Positions 8,130-15,037 of a DNA stretch of 18,429 nt are shown in pieces; positions within the stretch are counted from its first letter, which is position 1, and every line of letters begins with the position of its first letter. This DNA is from JBBRGG01 sp038240875 (GTDB taxonomy: Bacteria > Planctomycetota > Phycisphaerae > Phycisphaerales > UBA1924). A program made the translations under genes and the position numbers. Under the pieces are notes generated by a model that was given only the letters and a program-made list of their open reading frames with translations, did not search any database and had not been told where the DNA came from. The stretch lies in the NCBI GenBank assembly GCA_038240875.1, contig JBBRGG010000038.1:1-18429 (forward strand). The letters run 5' to 3'.

Positions 8130-9146
8130 CTACTTCTGCCAGGCGATGAGAATCGCCCGCAAGCGGTCGGCAAAGGGGATCATCGCCGACGAAGGCGTGA
8201 GCGAAAGAGGATCATCGATCGCGGCGAGCTTGCTATTTATAAATGCGGGAATGTTGAGTTTGGCGAGGCTTGCGAGTCGCGCGCGCACCAACGCCTGGTC
8301 GAGATCGGCGTTGGCAATTGGCACAGGTGCGGGCGAGATTTCGCTTTGCGAACGCAGTTCTGTGGTGATCAGCACGATGGCGTCGGGCGCGAGGCGAAGA
8401 AGAGACTCGGTATCGAGCTCGATGTATGGGCTGCCTTGTGTAATCGCGGGCGTGCCACCAAGACGCACAAGCATGTCATGATGCCAGGAGCCTGGGCCTA
8501 AAGCTGCGGGCGGATCAACGCTGATGAGCAGGAGCACGCGCTGGGGCTGGTTGCTGTGTGTGGTTCGAGGCGTCCATGCGCGGTCCATTTCGCGGAGAAG
8601 CTTTGACGTTGCTGAGGCTGGGTCGTTGATGGTTGGCGAGGTGCCTTCGAGCCTTGCGATGAGGGCGTCCATCGCGCGAGTTGCCTTGGGGATGTCTTCA
8701 AGGCTGAGCATGGGCACGGTCAGGATTTCGAAGCCGCGTGACTGTGCTGAGTTAAGCAAACGCTGCGAGATTGGCCTTGCACTTTGTTGCAAGAGAACGG
8801 CGGTTGGAGCGACGCGAAGGAGAACTTCTTCATCGATGCCTGCTTCGTCGCCGGCAGCGGGAATTGCTTGGGTAGTCGCTGAGTCGTACGCGTGACGAGC
8901 GACGATGCGATCACCCAAGCTCATATCGCGCAAGATCACAGCGAGCCCGGGCGAAAGCACGACCAAACGAGCTTTGGACGTGGTAGCAGGGGGAGTGGTT
9001 GAGGGGGAAGTGGAAGTGGCGGAAGTAGTGGGGGGGTTAGCAGTGGAGGAGTTAGCAGTAGACGCGGGCTCGCGCGAGCATGCGGCGGTCGCGCCTAATG
9101 CGAGCGTTGCCAGCATGAAGATCGTAATTGCTTTCGCTCGAAGCAT
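8130..9146 (-). CDS. BtuF/TroA-type ABC substrate-binding lipoprotein
   Basis: A 338-residue protein from ATG 9146 to TAG 8130. The N-terminus is a lipoprotein-type signal (MLRAKAITIFMLATLALGAT) with a candidate acylated Cys at 23; the lipobox ATAAC is imperfect. A Thr/Ser/Pro/Ala linker (28-58) would tether the domain to the membrane. The folded part resembles the two-lobed helical-backbone binding proteins for corrinoids, haem or iron chelates: RLVVLSPGLAVILRDMSLGDRIVARHAYD for lobe one, IDEEVLLRVAPTAVLLQ, then YIELDTESLLRLAPDAIVLIT in lobe two. The ligand is not identifiable. No ABC permease or ATPase gene is adjacent, which is unusual. The neighbours are a membrane protein upstream (gap 81 bases) and argS downstream, all on the same strand. 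Confidence 0.8.
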   Translation of the reverse strand: MLRAKAITIFMLATLALGATAACSREPASTANSSTANPPTTSATSTSPSTTPPATTSKARLVVLSPGLAVILRDMSLGDRIVARHAYDSATTQAIPAAGDEAGIDEEVLLRVAPTAVLLQQSARPISQRLLNSAQSRGFEILTVPMLSLEDIPKATRAMDALIARLEGTSPTINDPASATSKLLREMDRAWTPRTTHSNQPQRVLLLISVDPPAALGPGSWHHDMLVRLGGTPAITQGSPYIELDTESLLRLAPDAIVLITTELRSQSEISPAPVPIANADLDQALVRARLASLAKLNIPAFINSKLAAIDDPLSLTPSSAMIPFADRLRAILIAWQK

Positions 9147-9186
9147 GGCGAAGTGTACGAAAGCAGAACGTCTGGGCGCGCTGTCG

Positions 9187-9246
9187 AGTTGGTTAAGGCG
9201 AGCCAGTTGGTCAAGGCGAACAGTTGGTCAAGGCGAGCCAGTTGGT
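9187..9246. repeat. 17/18-bp tandem repeat over a gene end
   Basis: AGTTGGTTAAGGCGAGCC (9187-9204), AGTTGGTCAAGGCGAAC (9205-9221), AGTTGGTCAAGGCGAGCC (9222-9239) and a partial AGTTGGT (9240-9246). The third copy contains the stop codon of the minus-strand membrane protein (TCA at 9228-9230), so the array covers its last residues and the spacer before the lipoprotein gene. Confidence 0.9.
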
Positions 9247-9986
9247 GCTGCGGGCTGGGTTGGAGTTGGTCTTTGTTTTTGGCGATGCGCTTTCCATGCG
9301 TGGTGAGCGTCGTTGCTCAGGATTGTTGCACGTTTGGCGGAGGCTCCCCAGGCACGCCGAAGAACTTTCGCCGCGGCGTTGGCATGAACGCCAGCGTGGA
9401 CACTGGTTGTACGCATAGCTTTGGCGGCTTGGCGGATGGATGCTTTGAGGTTTGCGTTTCGGGCTGAGGTTGGGGTTGGGGTTGGGGTTGGAGTTGCGGT
9501 TTGAGATGGGTTGCGTGAGGTGCCGAGCCGTGCTTTGTGGCGTTTGCGTGTTGCAATGATGACCGATGCAACTATGCCAACAACGGTGAACCAGAACCAG
9601 AGCATGAGCGCGCGCCAAGGCTCGATGGCGTCGGCAAATGCGAGTGTGGTTGCGCCTGCGGCGATAGCCAGGGAAGTTGTCGCGGCGGCGTGCTTTGGTG
9701 CTTTGGGAGGAGTGGCGCCGGTGTCGTCGAAAGTGCGCCAGGTCCAAACATAGAGCCAGGCAAAGGCGCGAGACGGTGCCATGACGATCCGTCGCGTCCA
9801 GCGGAACAACATGAAAGGAAGGCTGAACATGGCTGCTCCTAACATGGCTTCTTCTACCAAGGCCGCTTCTAACATGGCCGCTTCTAGCGAAGTGGGCTCG
9901 CGACACGCCAACCAGACCTGCATGTATGCCCACGCCAAACCGCATCCGTACTCGAAGGCGAGATTGAGCGCGAAGTGCCTAGGCAC
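9228..9986 (-). CDS. Membrane protein with low-complexity segments, function unknown
   Basis: A 252-residue frame from GTG at 9986 to TGA at 9228; the start is uncertain because no strong ribosome site precedes it, and the ATG at residue 22 is an alternative. Residues 34-53 are four pentads (LEAAM, LEAAL, VEEAM, LGAAM) encoded by a 15-bp tandem repeat. Hydrophobic stretches lie at about 54-62, 72-82, 104-118 and 126-145 (RALMLWFWFTVVGIVASVIIA), the last being the clearest transmembrane helix. A Thr-Pro run (164-173) follows, then a basic Ala-rich tail with no recognisable domain. The overlapping frame at 9211-9945 and the plus-strand frames lack hydrophobic-segment logic and are taken as shadows. 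It is probably first in a minus-strand cluster with the lipoprotein and argS. Confidence 0.6.
   Translation of the reverse strand: MPRHFALNLAFEYGCGLAWAYMQVWLACREPTSLEAAMLEAALVEEAMLGAAMFSLPFMLFRWTRRIVMAPSRAFAWLYVWTWRTFDDTGATPPKAPKHAAATTSLAIAAGATTLAFADAIEPWRALMLWFWFTVVGIVASVIIATRKRHKARLGTSRNPSQTATPTPTPTPTSARNANLKASIRQAAKAMRTTSVHAGVHANAAAKVLRRAWGASAKRATILSNDAHHAWKAHRQKQRPTPTQPAAPTGSP
9470..9491 (+). repeat. TTGGGG hexamer repeat
   Basis: Three TTGGGG copies plus TTGG run in tandem on the plus strand. On the minus strand they encode the Thr-Pro run of the membrane protein at 9228-9986. The G-runs are capable of forming a two-tetrad quadruplex on the non-coding strand; three runs of four Gs are one short for a three-tetrad form. 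Confidence 0.9.
9826..9885. repeat. 15-bp tandem repeat encoding pentads
   Basis: Four contiguous copies: AACATGGCTGCTCCT, AACATGGCTTCTTCT, ACCAAGGCCGCTTCT and AACATGGCCGCTTCT. Because the unit is a multiple of three, both strands stay open through it. On the minus strand it gives the LEAAM-type pentads of the membrane protein at 9228-9986. Confidence 0.9.
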
Positions 9987-10097
9987 GAGTCTTGTTGGGA
10001 GCGGGTTATATGTGGTTTCGCGCGATAGCGGCGGCAGGGAGGAAGATGTGCACGGTTTTCGTTGCCAAAGGAGGCATCTGCCCGATATATTTATACT

Positions 10098-10673
10098 GTG
10101 AACCGCGCGACTTCTCGAAGTTCTGCATTGATCGACCCTGGCTGGCTCTTTTTGCTGGCGGGGATTGGTTTACTTGGAGCGGTTGCGATCATCCCGGCGC
10201 AGCGCGATCTTTCGGATGCACGGTGGATGCGCGATCGAGCATTGGCAATCGAGAAACACAGGCAGGCAAGGTTGGATCGGTATGCTGAGTTTTTGAGCGC
10301 CTTGGATGAGCGTGAGCGAACGCTGATTTTGTCACTCGCCGCAGGGCAGTTGAATTTGATCCCGATAGATCGGGCACCGATTCCTGGAACCATCCGCACC
10401 GCGGCAGACGCTTCGGTATTTCCGAGTTTAGAGCCGCCACCGGCGAAGATGCCACAACATGTGGTGACGCAATCGACACTGGCGAAGCTGTCGTCGGACG
10501 AGCGTTCGCGGGTATGGGTTATTGCGGCGGGGTGCTTTTTGGTGCTGATCGGGCTGTTGCCGCCTTCAAAGGGATGGCGAGGGCTGAAGAACGAGCCAAA
10601 GGAACTGCGGGCGAGGTCGGCGGGTTCGCGGTCAAGCGACGATCATCATGCCTCGTTTGTGACTGGTCAATAG
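10098..10673 (+). CDS. Bitopic-pair membrane protein of unknown function
   Basis: I start it at GTG 10098, giving 191 residues; the frame is also open from TTG 10062 (203 residues), and an AGGAGG-like word at 10068-10073 is too far from the GTG, so the start is unsettled. From the GTG, a transmembrane helix covers about residues 14-33 (GWLFLLAGIGLLGAVAIIP). A charged helical stretch with ARWMRDRALAIEKHRQARLDRYAEFL follows, then the conserved-looking VFPSLEPPP, and a second transmembrane helix at about 138-155 (VWVIAAGCFLVLIGLLPP). The tail is short, basic and hydrophilic. The layout (helix, coiled coil, helix) recalls small cell-envelope or division-associated proteins, but no family is assigned. 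It diverges from the membrane protein at 9986, so the roughly 110 bases between them should hold both promoters. Confidence 0.7.
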   Translation: MNRATSRSSALIDPGWLFLLAGIGLLGAVAIIPAQRDLSDARWMRDRALAIEKHRQARLDRYAEFLSALDERERTLILSLAAGQLNLIPIDRAPIPGTIRTAADASVFPSLEPPPAKMPQHVVTQSTLAKLSSDERSRVWVIAAGCFLVLIGLLPPSKGWRGLKNEPKELRARSAGSRSSDDHHASFVTGQ

Positions 10674-10783
10674 GGGTTGGCAAAGGCGTGGCATAGGGTG
10701 TGCGAACTACGAATTGAGCGTGGTAAGGCAGTTTGATTGGCTTTGCTTTGGCTGCTTCGCGTTGGAGAAATAAAGCCTGATCA

Positions 10784-10810
10784 CACCATGAACGCTGCGC
10801 GATCATGGTG
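10784..10810. terminator. Inverted repeat between convergent small-protein genes
   Basis: CACCATGA (10784-10791) and TCATGGTG (10803-10810) are perfect 8-base arms around an 11-base loop. It lies between the plus-strand gene ending at 10673 and the minus-strand gene ending at 10896, a natural place for a shared terminator. There is no T-run, so it may instead be a protein site. Confidence 0.4.
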
Positions 10811-10836
10811 GCACGAAGGCAAAGCACGAAGGCAAG
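10811..10836. repeat. 13-bp direct repeat
   Basis: GCACGAAGGCAAA (10811-10823) is followed directly by GCACGAAGGCAAG (10824-10836), immediately after the inverted repeat. It lies in the 222-base gap between two convergent genes, where I see no other feature. Confidence 0.8.
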
Positions 10837-10895
10837 GGCACTCGTCTTGGGTGGTGCGGCCTACTACTTCACGAGCGAGGCAGTTGTAAACTGAT

Positions 10896-11084
10896 TTACG
10901 CCGCTTCGCGTTCGATCGCCAAAGCTGCAATGGCGGCAATCGGTAAGAACGCCAATCCAAGGATGGCGATCAGGGCGGCGGTGCTGAGATTGGGTGCTAC
11001 CTCGGGGCGGATGACGAGCATGCCTACTGCGAGCGAAGCGCACGCAACCAAGAGGATACCGAATTGTCGAAGTCTTTTGGTCAT
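10896..11084 (-). CDS. Small two-helix membrane protein
   Basis: Sixty-two residues from ATG 11084 to TAA 10896. I prefer this ATG to the upstream in-frame GTG at 11093 because AGAGG lies 9 bases before it. A basic start (MTKRLRQ) is followed by a helix at about 8-28 (FGILLVACASLAVGMLVI), a short loop (RPEVAPNLS) and a second helix at about 37-57 (ALIAILGLAFLPIAAIAALAI), ending in a charged EREAA. The positive-inside pattern puts both ends in the cytoplasm. Composition and ribosome site support a real gene; no function can be given. Confidence 0.65.
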   Translation of the reverse strand: MTKRLRQFGILLVACASLAVGMLVIRPEVAPNLSTAALIAILGLAFLPIAAIAALAIEREAA

Positions 11085-11101
11085 CAAACGCACCTCTGAG
11101 C

Positions 11102-11121
11102 ACGAAACTAGACGAAACTAG
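11102..11121. repeat. 10-bp direct repeat upstream of a small gene
   Basis: ACGAAACTAG occurs twice head to tail (11102-11111 and 11112-11121), with a partial ACAAATCATG after it. It lies in the 5' leader of the minus-strand gene starting at 11084 and could be an operator or simply slippage product. Confidence 0.7.
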
Positions 11122-11556
11122 ACAAATCATGGCCGTCGTAAATTAAACGGTTTACAAACAAGAACCCTGCAAACTCGTCAAGCAAGCGGGCAACTTAGCT
11201 ACATGAATTGCCAAGGGCCCTAAACTGAGAGCCAAATACAGGGGATATGCCTCGGTAGGTCGAGTGTACGCACTGAACCGCGATGAATGCAAATATCCAA
11301 GTAAAACGCTTCAGCTACAAGTTGGCTAATCACTTGGTGCGGATGTGGATTGGCGGTGGATGAAGTCCGGATCTGGAGAGAGGGTCCATTCTTTAGATAG
11401 ACTGATGCCATATGCTGTAGACTCTGGGCTCGAGCTACACGGCGTTGTGGGTCACGGTTCGGCGACAGGCAAGCAGCAATTGCGCGGCGGGCAGGTCTAT
11501 GTGTTTGTTCCCGGCTGAATGCTCAGCTTATATCGCGACTTGTTTGGGTGTAGATT
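11122..11556. other. Gene-free stretch upstream of dnaN
   Basis: About 435 bases with no convincing coding frame. I looked for DnaA boxes (TTATCCACA and its complement), tRNA T-arm sequences and a tmRNA end and found none. GGGCCC occurs at 11216-11221. Some of this probably serves as the dnaN promoter and long leader; an unrecognised small RNA cannot be ruled out. Confidence 0.5.
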
Positions 11557-11592
11557 GGTGTGGTTGGTGGTGTGGTTGGTGGTGTGGTTGGT
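11557..11592 (+). repeat. GG-rich 12-bp tandem repeat before dnaN
   Basis: Three perfect copies of GGTGTGGTTGGT, continued by GGTTGAGG. The array lies 60 bases before the dnaN start on its sense strand, so it is likely in the dnaN leader. GG pairs separated by 1 to 3 bases give the pattern of two-tetrad quadruplexes; bases 11553-11567 match the thrombin-binding aptamer GGTTGGTGTGGTTGG at 14 of 15 positions. Confidence 0.9.
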
Positions 11593-11652
11593 GGTTGAGG
11601 CACGAGCAACGTTCTCGGCAATTTCCCGGCATAGATAAGGAACAGGAAGCTA

Positions 11653-12828
11653 ATGAAGGTCATCTGCGATCGCGGCGCGTTGCTTGATGCCATTAACCTC
11701 GTGAGTGGTGCGGTCGCGGCTCGCACGCCAAGGCTTCAGCTCACCTGCGTGCGCATCACGGCGACCAAAGCCGCTGGCGCGGGTGAAGTCACGTTGTCCG
11801 CGACCGATGGTGAGATCGCGCTTCAGCTGACCATTTCGCAAGTTGATGTGCAGGAAGTTGGCGAAACGCTGATACCCGCCGACCGGCTTCGCGCGATCAT
11901 CCAGGCACAGGACAATGAACCCACGCTGACGCTGGCTTCTGATGGCGAAGCGGTCACGATCAAAGGTGGCGATGCCAACTTCAAGATTTTGGGCTATCCG
12001 TCTAATGACTTCCCGCCCATCCCGCAGTTTACAGACGTCGTCACGGGCGCGGGCGGGGTGAAGGCTTTGGCCGTGATGACCCACCCGGCGGGTTCACTTT
12101 CGGAACTGGTTGCCCGAACGAGCTTTGCGACCGCGCGCGAGACGACACGGTACGCGATCAATGGCGTTCTCTTTAAGCGCGACGGTAAGCGGTTGGAAAT
12201 GGTTGCAACCGATGGGCGTCGGCTGGCGCTGGCGCGAGCCAACTTGATTTCATCGGAAAAAGACGCCAAGGCGATGTCGTGCATCATCCCGACCAAGTGC
12301 CTGAACATGTTGCAAAAGCTGATCAAAGAGCACGATGAGCCGGTGCAGATCGCGGTTACGGACACTCAGATTTTGTTCGCGTTTGGTACCGCCGCGAGCC
12401 CGGGCAGGGCAACGCTGGTGTCGAACCTGGTCGAAGGAACGTTCCCACCGTACGAAGAGGTAATTCCACGCGATCAGGACAAGCGGGTGACATTCGACCG
12501 TGACCTGATGAGCAGCGCGGTGCGTCGTGCGGCGTTGTTGACCAATGAAGAATCGCGTGGCGTGCGGCTGAACTTCGAGCCCAAGGGCAAAAGGCTTGAC
12601 CTTTCGAGCCGAGCACCAGAGATGGGCGAGGCCAACGTTCGCGTTGATTTGACGTCATATGACGGGGAAGCCATCGAAATCGGCTTTAATCCTCATTTTA
12701 TCACTGACGCGCTAAAGGTGATCACCGACCCTGAAGTGATTATGGAACTCAAGGCTCCGAACAAGCCGGGCTTGATCAAGAGCGGCGCGGACTTTGTGTA
12801 TGTTGTGATGCCGGTGAGCTTGCAGTAA
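11653..12828 (+). CDS. dnaN: DNA polymerase III sliding clamp (beta subunit)
   Basis: A 391-residue protein, close to the usual 366-390. DnaN forms a ring dimer around DNA that tethers the replicative polymerase and repair factors. The start ATG 11653 follows a purine-rich AAGGAACAGGAAG. Family blocks are visible across all three domains: LLDAINLVSGAVAARTPRLQL and LSATDGEIALQ near the start, YPSNDFPPIP in the middle (about 115-124), ARTSFATARETTRYAINGVLF, MVATDGRRLALA, NLVEGTFPPYEEVIP, and the terminal YVVMPVSLQ that corresponds to the YVVMPMRL end of E. coli DnaN, part of the client-binding pocket. dnaA, recF and gyrB are not adjacent, so this is not the classical origin cluster within the window. 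A GG-rich tandem repeat occupies its leader. Confidence 0.97.
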   Translation: MKVICDRGALLDAINLVSGAVAARTPRLQLTCVRITATKAAGAGEVTLSATDGEIALQLTISQVDVQEVGETLIPADRLRAIIQAQDNEPTLTLASDGEAVTIKGGDANFKILGYPSNDFPPIPQFTDVVTGAGGVKALAVMTHPAGSLSELVARTSFATARETTRYAINGVLFKRDGKRLEMVATDGRRLALARANLISSEKDAKAMSCIIPTKCLNMLQKLIKEHDEPVQIAVTDTQILFAFGTAASPGRATLVSNLVEGTFPPYEEVIPRDQDKRVTFDRDLMSSAVRRAALLTNEESRGVRLNFEPKGKRLDLSSRAPEMGEANVRVDLTSYDGEAIEIGFNPHFITDALKVITDPEVIMELKAPNKPGLIKSGADFVYVVMPVSLQ

Positions 12829-12896
12829 CTCAAAGGCGATGGCGATGGCGAACGAGAACTTGCCAAATCTGGATGAGGCACAAGCAAGCGTGGCTG

Positions 12897-12941
12897 ATTC
12901 GAGCAGGCTACATGCGAGCGGGCTTATTCGAGCGGGGCTGT
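12897..12941. repeat. Degenerate 14-16-bp tandem repeat after dnaN
   Basis: ATTCGAGCAGGCTAC, ATGCGAGCGGGCTT and ATTCGAGCGGGGCTGT follow each other in the gap between dnaN and the mntA remnant. The copies differ in length and sequence, suggesting an old expansion. Confidence 0.7.
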
Positions 12942-12981
12942 ACCGGCAGAACCGCTGAAAGATTTGCCCATTACCTCGCCT

Positions 12982-13256
12982 ATGGACGAGATTGTGGCGT
13001 TGTACTCGCGTAACGGTTCGCACGGCTGTCGTTGTTTGGGTCTATCTTGTGCGATGATTTCACGCCTGAGAGCGATGTTGTTGTGCTGGTTGAGTTTTTG
13101 CCTGGGAAGATGCCTGGGATGTTTGGCATGGTCCGTATGCAAATCGAGTTGACCAGATTGTTTGGAAGAGTTATAGATTTCCGAACGGCGAATGAACTCG
13201 CGCCATATTTCTGTGATTCGGTTCTTGCTCGAGCGAGGCTTCTGCATGCCGCGTGA
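12982..13256 (+). pseudogene. Decayed MntA-type nucleotidyltransferase antitoxin
   Basis: The start MDEIVALYSRN reads from ATG 12982 in one frame; from about 13014 the family sequence continues in another frame as RFARLSLFGSILCDDF, then TPESDVVVLVEFLPGKMPG and VIDFRTANELAPYFCDSVL, ending at TGA 13254-13256. A one-base loss near 13014 explains the break. MNT-domain antitoxins carry a GS motif then DxD; here the GS is kept but SDVDVLVEF has become SDVVVLVEF, so the second metal-binding Asp is lost. In intact pairs this protein AMPylates and silences the HepT ribonuclease. Overlap with the next frame by 11 bases is the normal arrangement for the pair. Both lesions point to a dead gene. Confidence 0.8.
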
Positions 13257-13593
13257 ATTTCATGATGAAGACCGTGTGTGAGTGACGCACATGATTCAGT
13301 CGGCACAACGAGCGATCCTGTTAGCGGGAAATCTATTCAAAGAGGCGCTCGGGAATACGAGATGCGGCTATTGGTGATCGTAAAATCGATCGAAGTAATC
13401 GGCGAAGCTTCAACGAAATTTTGTGCGTCTTCGAGATCGGCTATCTCGAATAAACCTTGGCAAGAAATTCGTGGGATGCGCAAGCGCCTCATCCACGGGG
13501 TATGAACAAGTCGATTGCGCGATTGTCTGGAAAACTCTTAAACTCGATCTTCCTCCATTTATCATCGAGTTAGACAGCGCGCTGGCTGCTTGG
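13246..13593 (+). pseudogene. Decayed HepT (HEPN/DUF86) toxin
   Basis: Three frames must be joined to recover a HEPN-family HepT. Frame one, from ATG 13246: MPREFHDEDRV, then TGA at 13279-13281 where an Arg (CGA) would fit, then VTHMIQSAQRAILLAGNLF. Near 13350-13360 the frame changes to give EMRLLVIVKSIEVIGEAS and PWQEIRGMRKRLIH. At the four Gs 13497-13500 one extra base moves it again to GYEQVDCAIVWKTLKLDLPP and FIIELDSALAAW. The RxxxxH-type HEPN ribonuclease motif (RKRLIH) and the Tyr that is AMPylated in such systems (HGY) are still readable. The third frame stays open to 13740 beyond the family's usual end. HepT toxins cleave tRNA or other RNA; this one cannot be made whole. Confidence 0.82.
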
Positions 13594-13602
13594 CCGCTGA
13601 GC

Positions 13603-13628
13603 GGGCCGTCTGGCGGGGCCGTCTGGCG
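13603..13628. repeat. 13-bp direct repeat
   Basis: GGGCCGTCTGGCG occurs twice in tandem (13603-13615 and 13616-13628), directly after the HepT remnant. The 170 bases from here to the next gene start at 13799 show no other feature. Confidence 0.85.
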
Positions 13629-13798
13629 GGGTCTCAGGCGAGTCCTTAGACGGGTAAGCGTTATGCGTATTTTAAGTGTGTTGCGAGTTGCCAGGGTCGA
13701 TGTACCACCCCACGGGCAAGGGTCCAAACATTTCACTTGATGAAATGCGTGCCTGAGTAGATGCTTTATGCCTGAAATGGCGATACAACCGTGGAGTT

Positions 13799-14923
13799 AT
13801 GCCACACTCGCCCGAACCTCAAACACCGCTCTCAGAAAATGCGCCCGGCGTGTCCATGGGCACAAGCATGCCGCCTGACGTGCATGCGGATGTTAACGCG
13901 TCAGCCGAGGCTGCGGCGAAGGCTACACCGACGGGCTTTCGCGCGTACTTGAAGCTCGCGCGACCTAAGCAGTGGACCAAGTCGGCCTTCGTGCTTGTGG
14001 GGCCGCTGTATGGTTTGGTAGATCATCCCAAGCCTTTGGTTGAAACGTTAGTGCCCGCTCTTATTGCTGCGGTTGGCTTTGCGCTTCTCGCCAGTGCGTG
14101 CTATGCGATCAATGACATCGTTGATGCGCCAAAGGATCGGCTGCATCCACGCAAAAAATGGCGACCAGTAGCTTCGGGGGCGATCTCACCAAGGGGTGCG
14201 ACAATCTTTGCGGGTATTCTCGCGGTGCTTGGGTGTGCGGCTCTTGTTTCATATGGCGAGGCGAGGTGGATCGTGCTCGCGCTAGGGCTCGTGTACGCCG
14301 CGAATGTGATGGTGTATTCCTATTCGCTCAAGCGGGTCGTGATCGCTGACGTGATGTGCTTGTCGTTGGGGTTTGTGATCCGCGTGCTGGCCGGGTGTGC
14401 GGCGGCGGGCGTATCGCCGAGCACGTGGCTGCTTAATTGCACGCTGTTCTTTGCGATGTTCCTGGCATTTGGCAAACGCCTAGGCGAACGGCGAACCATC
14501 GTTGGCGACGCTTCAACGATTCGCTCGGTGCAATCGGCGTACACCGATGAATTGCTTCGCATGATGACGCTGGTGACGGGGGTGGTAACGCTGTTGACGT
14601 ATGCGGGGTATGTGCAATCACGCGATGGGACGTTTCGTTATGTGCTGAGTGGAGCTGCGAAATCGACGGACGCTGTAGGCGGGACTGTGGACACAACCGA
14701 CGTCGCTAATGGAGTTGCAAACACCATCGCAGATTCTGGCGCGGGCTTTAATGCGCTCTGGCCGACCTTGATTCCGGTGACGTACGCGCTCTTGCGTGCG
14801 ATTGTGCTGTTGGAACGCGGGCGCTATGACGACCCGACCGAACTTGCATCCAAGGACTTTCCGATGCAGCTTGCAGTAGTCGCGTTTGCTGCGTGTACCA
14901 TCGCTGCGGTCTTTTTAACATGA
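13799..14923 (+). CDS. UbiA-family prenyltransferase, decaprenyl-phosphate phosphoribosyltransferase-like
   Basis: A 374-residue polytopic inner-membrane protein. The N-terminal 45 residues are disordered-looking; then LARPKQWTKSAFVLVGPL (53-70), NDIVDAPKDRLHPRKKWRP (105-123) with the NDxxDxxxD metal-prenyl-phosphate site, and the second acidic region near DVMCLSLGFVIRVLAG (184-199). FLAFGKRLGERR (221-232) and GRYDDPTELASKDFPMQ (341-357) match the subfamily that transfers phosphoribose from PRPP to a polyprenyl phosphate, as in DprE1-pathway Rv3806c. About nine hydrophobic helices are visible. A low-complexity insert at about 280-315 (rich in Gly, Thr, Val, Asp) sits between two late helices. 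The start ATG 13799 has GGAG only 2 bases away; the ATG at residue 20 is an alternative. Substrate is inferred from family resemblance only. Confidence 0.85.
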   Translation: MPHSPEPQTPLSENAPGVSMGTSMPPDVHADVNASAEAAAKATPTGFRAYLKLARPKQWTKSAFVLVGPLYGLVDHPKPLVETLVPALIAAVGFALLASACYAINDIVDAPKDRLHPRKKWRPVASGAISPRGATIFAGILAVLGCAALVSYGEARWIVLALGLVYAANVMVYSYSLKRVVIADVMCLSLGFVIRVLAGCAAAGVSPSTWLLNCTLFFAMFLAFGKRLGERRTIVGDASTIRSVQSAYTDELLRMMTLVTGVVTLLTYAGYVQSRDGTFRYVLSGAAKSTDAVGGTVDTTDVANGVANTIADSGAGFNALWPTLIPVTYALLRAIVLLERGRYDDPTELASKDFPMQLAVVAFAACTIAAVFLT

Positions 14924-14938
14924 CAGGCGCGCGATGGG

Positions 14939-14955
14939 CACGCGACTGGCGCGTG
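14939..14955. terminator. Possible hairpin after the UbiA gene
   Basis: CACGCG and CGCGTG pair perfectly around ACTGG, 15 bases after the stop codon. There is no following T-run. In the 114 bases before the next same-strand gene it could end transcription or only attenuate it. Confidence 0.35.
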
Positions 14956-15037
14956 GCAGCATGACTGGCGTTCCATCAAACTCAACTAATCTGCACGTGT
15001 TCGCACGCACTGCATTAGGCTCATCGAAAGCAATCAC

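Noticed and set aside
9211..9945. Second minus-strand 244-codon frame overlapping the membrane protein
   Set aside because: Rich in Arg, His, Pro and Asn with no hydrophobic segments; typical out-of-frame reading.
10674..10895. Possible tRNA or small RNA near the inverted repeat
   Set aside because: No cloverleaf or GTTCRANTCC-like arm could be folded; only an inverted repeat and a direct repeat are present.
11122..11652. Possible chromosome origin next to dnaN
   Set aside because: No DnaA boxes, no AT-rich unwinding block and no dnaA or other origin-cluster gene were seen.
11445..11687. Plus-strand 80-codon frame with a Cys-Gly-Trp-Trp repeat
   Set aside because: The repeat comes from the 12-bp GG array; the rest has no protein-like pattern and overlaps the dnaN start.
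12980..13306. Minus-strand 108-codon frame over the mntA/hepT remnant
   Set aside because: Its residues match no family, whereas plus-strand frames in the same bases match MNT and HEPN families strongly.
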